This document shows positions 19,700 through 25,223 of a stretch of 25,223 nucleotides of DNA, piece after piece (position 1 is the stretch's first letter; the number at the start of each line of letters is the position of its first letter). Below the pieces are notes generated by a model. The model was not told the origin of the DNA. It ran no database searches and worked only from the letters and a program-made list of their open reading frames with translations. Location: NCBI RefSeq assembly GCF_000003605.2, contig NW_003118931.1:351878-377100 (forward strand), read 5' to 3'. Both the position numbers and the translations under genes were made by a program. Origin of the DNA: Saccoglossus kowalevskii. Taxonomy: Eukaryota > Hemichordata > Enteropneusta > Harrimaniidae.

Positions 19700-20160
19700 C
19701 GGCCGAACTATATCCATGGTCCATGTTTAAGTCCGGGGGGCAGTTAATACATAGCTGGGATCGGTAGGGAGTGATCAAAAGTGTGACAATTTTTTTATAT
19801 CTGGATAGTGGCAAAATCTATACCCATATTTATACCAAAGTACCATTTCTGTCATCACTGTTTATTCAAAATAGAACAGTTACCGTATTTACTCTATTAG
19901 AAGAGCATATCTAATAGAAGCACATCTCAGCAAACAGTTGCATTGTATATTGATTTATTAAAATACGCATTTTGGCCATAGAAACACCTGTCACACAAGA
20001 GCACATTATTAACACAAATAGGAAAATTATTACCGATATTTATACCTATCTTGACCAGAAATAAGACCGATACTTATACCTAAAATCCAAAAAACAAGAC
20101 CCATCTTGGGGGCACGTTTCCATTAGGAAAGTTCTATGTATTGCCACCCCGGGGGTTTAA
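19700..20160. repeat. Decayed interspersed repeats
   Basis: It contains ACCGTATTTACTCTATTAG, TCTAATAGAAGCACATCTC and repeated ATTTATACC(T/A) phrases (19825, 20037, 20072), flanked by CCGGGGGGC and CCCCGGGGG. ACCGTATT-CTCTATTAGA-type blocks occur in degenerate DNA-transposon repeats of marine invertebrates. No coding frame was seen. Confidence 0.4.
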
Positions 20161-20331
20161 GTGAGATACGCTTCATTGATATTATTGAAATGGTGTATAC
20201 AAGAATACCAGTCTTGGTTCAATAACACTTTTGTGGGTCTATCATAGACCATATGCGATAGGCTGTGATTGTGTATGATCTGGCCACACATAAACAGTAA
20301 CTTGTACATAAACCTATGTTTATGTTTACAG

Positions 20332-20824
20332 AAATATCACACTAGTTTGGGCTCCCGGATTAACCCATCTTCTCAGCGTGAATCAGTTTGTCCAGTGGCA
20401 CAACACAGGAACCCGCCGTCTACAGATACCTGCAGGGAAATACTTGTTTAATTCTACATAGTGAACTACTACACAGCCAGACAGCTGAACGACATAACCA
20501 TACCATACACCCTTAAATACCCACCACTAGAGGGCGCAATTTGTACAAGTGAAAACCAGGCACAAGAGCCATCTTAACAGCAATATTGTACAAGTATTAT
20601 TGTTGGTATTACTAATTGTAAGTGTTCAAAGTCACACATTTGCCAAACGGCTCCATGCATCATCTGCAAGTCGATTTCATACATCAGTAATACAATATGC
20701 ATGATAATGATACAAAGTTTGAACGAAAACAACTTGTTCATTTCTGAGAAATAGTTCTGAACATGTTTAAGGTACAGCCTACTCATAAATTTAAAAACCC
20801 AGAATTTATTCATTTTGCAATAAA
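20332..20824 (+). other. Possible 3' UTR exon of the secreted-protein gene
   Basis: The FN3 coding exon is followed, only four bases after its TGA, by a strong donor (AATAG|GTAAGC at 19306). The first good downstream acceptor is TATGTTTACAG| at 20331. If used, this exon would be 3' UTR and could end after the AATAAA at 20819-20824. A donor this close to the stop would not trigger decay. One frame of the exon is open to 20457 but does not match the phase. Confidence 0.35.
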
Positions 20825-21530
20825 CTGTACTCCAAGGCAATATAAGGATATTGACCTAAAAAAAGTTGGGGGTCACCAGCCTTTTTTTCGAGAAATTGAT
20901 GGTTGTATTTTAGTGGAAAGTCGCCATTTTGACACTATTATAACACTTACCATAGGATCCTATGGCAGAGATATTACGCAATATCTCAAACTCTAGCCCG
21001 GTGACATAGGCTGAATAAATCATATATTGTTAATGATGGAATACTTTTTGTTGTTCTGAATTATTCAAAAAATCTGGGTTTTAAAAAGTGTAAAAAAATG
21101 CATTTTTTCTTTAACATTGTGTTCTATGGAATTGTTCTAAAAATAGCAATTTTTAAAAAATATTAGGACAAGTTTCTCAAAAAGCACAACTTTAACACAC
21201 AAAATAATGGTATTTCATTGTACCGTAGGACATTAGCTTCATGATTGTACATAATAAACTAATGAATATTGCGATGAGATTTATGACCAATTTTGTCAAA
21301 AATTATGACTAGGCTTCTACCTCAAGTATCTGAAGTTTGCAAATTTAAGGACCAAAATGGCCAGCAGTCGGCCATATTTATAAAAAAAAATAGCTCCAGA
21401 CAGACCTTGAATAGTCTGATTCAGTACAAAGCAGGGACTTTCCAAACAAGTGAATCGTCAGTTTACTTTGGAGGTAAACTGAACACTTTCACAAGCACGT
21501 GTTCATACACGTCCCATATTTAATTATGAA
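20760..21530. repeat. Likely decayed repeats, no gene
   Basis: 20830-20990 is of the type CACCAGCCTTTTTTTCGAG ... TCCTATGGCAGAGATATTA, with CATAGGATCCTATG as a palindrome at about 20952-20965. 21340-21380 carries GGACCAAAATGGCCAGC and TCGGCCATATTT, related to the modules at 10853-11450. Open frames here (77 and 76 codons) look incidental. Confidence 0.35.
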
Positions 21531-21540
21531 TATTAAACGT

Positions 21541-23005
21541 TTCTGGTCACTCACCCATGTTTAGTAAACGTGTAATATTTTAGTGATTTGGTATAACCAC
21601 CCACAGAGGAAGCGTATACTAATTGATCACTATATACACCATAGATGTTAAACTGGTCCAAATCTTGTGGCACATTTCAGGGAGGTCATTCCTCAATTCA
21701 TACTTTGAATACAGAATACAGTTTTCTAGTACTATACCAATACAACCTGATGCACTTCTCACTTTAAAGATCTGGTTTTTATTTGACAATTTGTACTGGT
21801 CAATGCACTTTTCAACCATGATTAATCAAAATAAACTTTATTATGAAAATAATTAGTGTAAATTTTTCTTCTCGAAAACCTGTACTACAGCCTTAATCTT
21901 TTCCCCACCAGACTTTCTCGCCCCAATTCTTTCTTATATTCTTCAATATTTCATGAAATAAATTGTAATTGTGGAGACGAGACAAAATTTGAGTCAATTT
22001 TCTGTTTTTACTCAAAAAATTTGGCTATTTTTGTCCCAGTTTTCTGAAGGAAAGTGCAGACTATAAACAGGAGCATTTTGTGAAATTGTGATGAAAAGAG
22101 GAACTGGTGGTGAAAAGGTTAATAATAAATTCATGTTTATAAACATTTAGAGTGACTCCTTTCAAAAACAAGCAAATATTCTGAATCAATACATCTTTTA
22201 TTTCATTGAAGCATTATTTTGGTTGATACAACCCAGATTCTTAAAACCACACCTGAATATTTTACACAATGATAAGACTCTTAGAGCACAATAAATAGAG
22301 TATATCAAAAATAATAAAATACGCTTCTGTGGAAATAATTTAATAAAATCTGTTCAGAAAAAAAAAAGAAGGGAGAGTTTCATAATATGAATGCAGCAAG
22401 ACTTAAATATGGTGGTGGTGGTACTCTAGTCAAACACCGATTCTACTTTCAACAAAGATAGTGAATTGTACATGTTTTAATGTAACTAGGAAGCTCAATG
22501 TCTCAAGAATAAAATAATTTAAAATGTATCATTAAGTGTGGCTAATCTGAGACTATTGTAATATTTTTTCAATCGAGGAATACAAAGCGCAGAAATTGAT
22601 CTTAGAAATTGAAATAGAGAGAAGAGTTGTGTAAAATTGTGTTACAAACCTTTCACCTAAGCCAAGATGCAATGCAGTTATTAGGATTGAATAAAATGTA
22701 GTTTTATGTCTATTAAATTAAAGAAAGAATACTTGATAAATATATTAAAGAAGTAGGGGGATGCACATTATTGGATCCATATCATCAACCTGCTCAGGAG
22801 GAATTGACTGCTAATCAAGACTATTCTAAAACAATTATTGTGTATATGGTGTGAAATATTTGATGCAACAAGTGGGACAAGGTCAGGGAAAGGACAAAAT
22901 TCATGGTGAATTGAATACATATTATCATTGGATGGATGCCACATGAGTTATCAGTTTACACCTCGGTGGTGCAGTCTTCAAGCATTGGACAGAACAGAGT
23001 TGAGA
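21541..23005. other. Non-coding stretch; probably includes the ABCF2 3' UTR
   Basis: AT-rich DNA with no exon-like frame. The right part is downstream of the ABCF2 stop codon and should include its 3' UTR. A minus-strand AATAAA (plus TTTATT) lies near 22197-22202, about 800 bases after the stop. A short GGT run is near 22411. Confidence 0.4.
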
Positions 23006-23006
23006 T

Positions 23007-23916
23007 TTATTTTGCCTTGGCTTTTGCTTTCAAAACTTTGGCTCGCAAATTATCCTTGTAGCCTAGGATATCTCCTTTCCATTTTGTCACTTTCTGTTTT
23101 TGACACACCCAGATTTCTTTAGCAACCTGCAAATGAATAGAAGTATATAAGATTCCGAAAATGAATGACAACTTACAGAGTGAGTTTACACTGCAAGTAA
23201 ACAGTCTTTGGTGATGCATGTACCAGTAGTTTTACAAGTACAAATTCAAAGCACAGATTATTCCTTCATGAAAGTTTTTTGGATGTAAAGATACAGTAAC
23301 TATAATTTTATCTGTGAAACATGGTTACAAAATAATTCAATACTGTAAATAAATTATTCACTGGGTTTTAATGTCGCTTTTTTCACTGATAAGTGAAATC
23401 TGCCAAATTAAATTCATGTGAGCATGCAAAATGGTATTAGAACACATTGTTTTCCTGACAAATTAACTTCAAAACCAATGAATATTCCTAAAAACATCAA
23501 AATCAACTAGTTTTATAGTACCGGTAATAAGTTTTTACATTCAGTAAAATTTTGACCCCTACCCCAAAATAGTGCGATTAGAAATGTGTTCATTTCTATA
23601 AATAAATGTTGAAACAATATCGTATATTCTGCCTGATTGATAATAGACAATTCAGAGAAAAAGATGTTGGGGCGAAAATCCTTTCTGTGAAAGGAGTTAA
23701 AACTTTTCTTACCTGTCCTATGAGTCTAAAGTCGTGACTAACTAGAACCATTCCACCTTCAAAGTTATTTATAGCATCTGCCAATGCATCTATGGTCTCA
23801 ATGTCTAAATGATTGGTAGGTTCATCAAGTAGCAGTAGATGGGGAGTTTGCGATGATATCCATGCAAATATAACTCTACTACGCTGACCATCCGAGAGAT
23901 TGCGCATTGGACATAC
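23007..23916 (-). CDS. ABCF2: ATP-binding cassette sub-family F member 2, last two exons (3' partial)
   Basis: The penultimate exon 23916-23713 (68 codons, phase 0) has acceptor TATTCGAAATAG| and donor GGACAG|GTAAGA. It encodes the end of the second nucleotide-binding domain: signature LSDGQ, Walker B with D-loop [12 protein letters not shown], and the switch His in LVSHD. The final exon 23126-23007 (39 codons plus TAA) carries [13 protein letters not shown] and [10 protein letters not shown], ending in a KAKAKAK tail. Both match metazoan ABCF2 almost residue for residue, whereas ABCF1 and ABCF3 differ in the tail. ABCF proteins are soluble twin-ATPase proteins without membrane domains, related to yeast Arb1 and linked to ribosome biogenesis or recycling. 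The tail is shorter than in vertebrates. All upstream exons lie beyond the right edge; none was found in 23917-25223. Confidence 0.97.
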
Positions 23917-24276
23917 CTATTTCGAATAGAGAGAGAGATTGCAAAGTCTGTTATACAACCCTGTAGCAAAAATCAGACTCAAATATCTTAATCTTTTATA
24001 CCTGCATAGCAAGCTAGACCCCCCCTCCCGAATTTAACTTGAACAACAAACTATAAAAGCACATGTATACTTCAAAAAATAACTATTCAAACATTTGCAC
24101 TTCCCACATCCTAGTGAACAGTACTTAAATATGTGGGAGGGGATATTTCCCAAAATGATAATCATTACTGTACTTAGAGTACAAGCCCCTCCCCGATTAT
24201 AAGCCCTGCCCTCTGTTTTTGGACATTTAACGAGTCGAGGGCATCCCCGAGCATAGGCCCAGGGTGTTTTTACCGG
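23917..24276. repeat. Intronic DNA of ABCF2 with decayed repeat
   Basis: This is part of the next upstream intron of ABCF2. CTCCCCGATTATAAGCCC and CCCGAGCATAGGCCCAGGG (24190-24262) are decayed transposon-like motifs adjoining repeat X copy 2. No exon was seen. Confidence 0.4.
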
Positions 24277-25100
24277 GCGTTGACATTTATTAAAATATGC
24301 ATGTAAAAAGTGCATTTCAAAGTGCATTTCATTGCATAAAAATCATGATTGGTACGGTAGTTTGGTTCCAGCTTTTACGAGAAAACTTGCATTAATTTCA
24401 GAGTGCACGGCATGTTTTCTATTCTGTTATTCACTCGGGATCAACACAGATGTTGCAATACTGAAATAATCCATATATCTTTTTAGTAGTTTTCCAAGCG
24501 GCAAAAATGTGATCGTCAAGTCGTGAAACCTGGTCACTATCTTAGTTTTACTTTTCCGAACAACCTTTTCCATTGAGACTATCGAGAATGTGGTGTGAAC
24601 GAGCAAACTATTCTTCGACATGACTTGTTGGCGGCCGTGAAAAGTTTAAATACTTCCCACACCTCATTGCGAATCAACAGCTTTTAGGGAAAAAAAATCA
24701 CCGTTGTCGAAATCAGTGTTAACAGATCGCATTTTAACATTGCGGTAATACACTTCCGCAATGCGTTGATAAAAATACTTCGTCAATAATCGGAAAACAT
24801 TTTCATTTTCATTGGGTAACGAAAGACGGGACCCGTTAGGTCAAAGGAAGTTGTTCAGGTCAAATTATGATGAATCCATGGCGGAAATAGCTTTGTATCG
24901 AGAGTTTGCGCACGATCTTGCCTTTGACCGTTTTCCCACAGACCCTACCCATTTTTGCACCGTAAATTCAGACCGTATGTGAACCGCTTTGTAATAGAAT
25001 TTTTGTTTTTTGTTCATATTTGTTTGTTCATTCTAAAAAGTGTCATTGAAATCAATGACAGCTCGTTTCGCATCTTTGTTTTCTCAAAAAGACGTACCGT
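24277..25100 (-). repeat. Interspersed repeat X, copy 2 (inverted)
   Basis: The reverse complement aligns with 5615-6265 across most of its length, with an extra ~70 bases around 24530-24600 absent from copy 1. It lies in an ABCF2 intron, opposite in orientation to copy 1 and therefore in the same sense as ABCF2. No conserved ORF was found. The far right of the window (25100-25223) did not match copy 1 and may be a different element. Confidence 0.75.
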
Positions 25101-25111
25101 TAAAGTCCTAT

Positions 25112-25129
25112 TATAAACCGCGGTTTATA
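25112..25129. repeat. Perfect 18-bp palindrome
   Basis: TATAAACCGCGGTTTATA is a perfect palindrome just outside the end of repeat X copy 2. Its role is unknown; it may be a transposon-internal or terminal structure. Confidence 0.6.
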
Positions 25130-25223
25130 TTACAATGTATCAATTTAAAAATTGGGATCAAAAGCTCAAGTTCGGGGTGCGGTTTCTATTACGTACATAT
25201 TGCAATCACTAAATGGGCGTGGT

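Noticed and set aside
20763-20996. 77-codon ORF
   Set aside because: The sequence has the look of a decayed interspersed repeat with a palindrome; the frame appears incidental.
1-25223. CRISPR arrays, bacterial operons, rRNA or tRNA genes
   Set aside because: None seen. The split genes with GT-AG introns make this animal nuclear DNA.

Overview
This window is eukaryotic nuclear DNA, most likely from a marine invertebrate animal. It is AT-rich, its genes are split by GT-AG introns, and the intergenic and intronic space is filled with degenerate interspersed repeats. These include a LINE-like 3' tail ending in (ATT)n, foldback MITE-type elements, and tandem modules ending in a GCCCCC/GGGGGC hairpin of a kind common in marine invertebrate genomes. 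No species can be fixed from the sequence. Only one gene is recognised by family and orthology: ABCF2, from its last two exons.

Layout. (1) 1-63: LINE-like tail. (2) 1383-2487, minus strand: a complete three-exon gene for an unrecognised 149-residue helical, charged protein, preceded by an in-frame upstream ORF. (3) 4836-8680, plus strand: the 3' part of an unrecognised gene (at least three coding exons) ending just before an AATAAA. Two related ~1.2-1.4 kb repeats lie in the same orientation as this gene, copy A (3469-4690) upstream of the first exon seen and copy B (6551-7995) in its large last intron. Each carries an intact 47-codon ORF matching the C-terminal half of a HIRAN domain, and a branched hairpin near its 3' end. 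(4) 8700-13040: mostly repeats and AT-rich DNA. (5) 13049-13188: a possible TATA plus first-exon unit. (6) 14466-14710: a foldback MITE with a perfect 9-bp target-site duplication. (7) 16696-19306, plus strand: a well-defined five-exon gene for a 302-residue secreted protein with two FN3-like domains, behind a TATA box with a tight array of ACGTG-core sites. A 3'-UTR exon may follow at 20332. (8) 19336-19647, minus strand: a small membrane ORF with faint CD225/dispanin resemblance. (9) 19700-22900: repeats and unassigned DNA. (10) 23007-23916, minus strand: the 3' end of ABCF2, whose 5' exons lie beyond the right edge. (11) 24277-25100: an inverted second copy of a repeat also found at 5615-6265.

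The genes do not form a pathway. ABCF2 is a housekeeping ribosome-associated ATPase, the FN3 protein is secreted, and the others are unknown. The most unusual material is the pair of HIRAN-encoding repeats around the plus-strand gene. Their ORFs look better preserved than their flanks, and each starts at an acceptor-like AG in the host gene's orientation. The ACGTG promoter array and the in-frame upstream ORF of the 149-residue gene come next. All gene models were spliced by eye from exon phase and splice-site quality, without transcript data.
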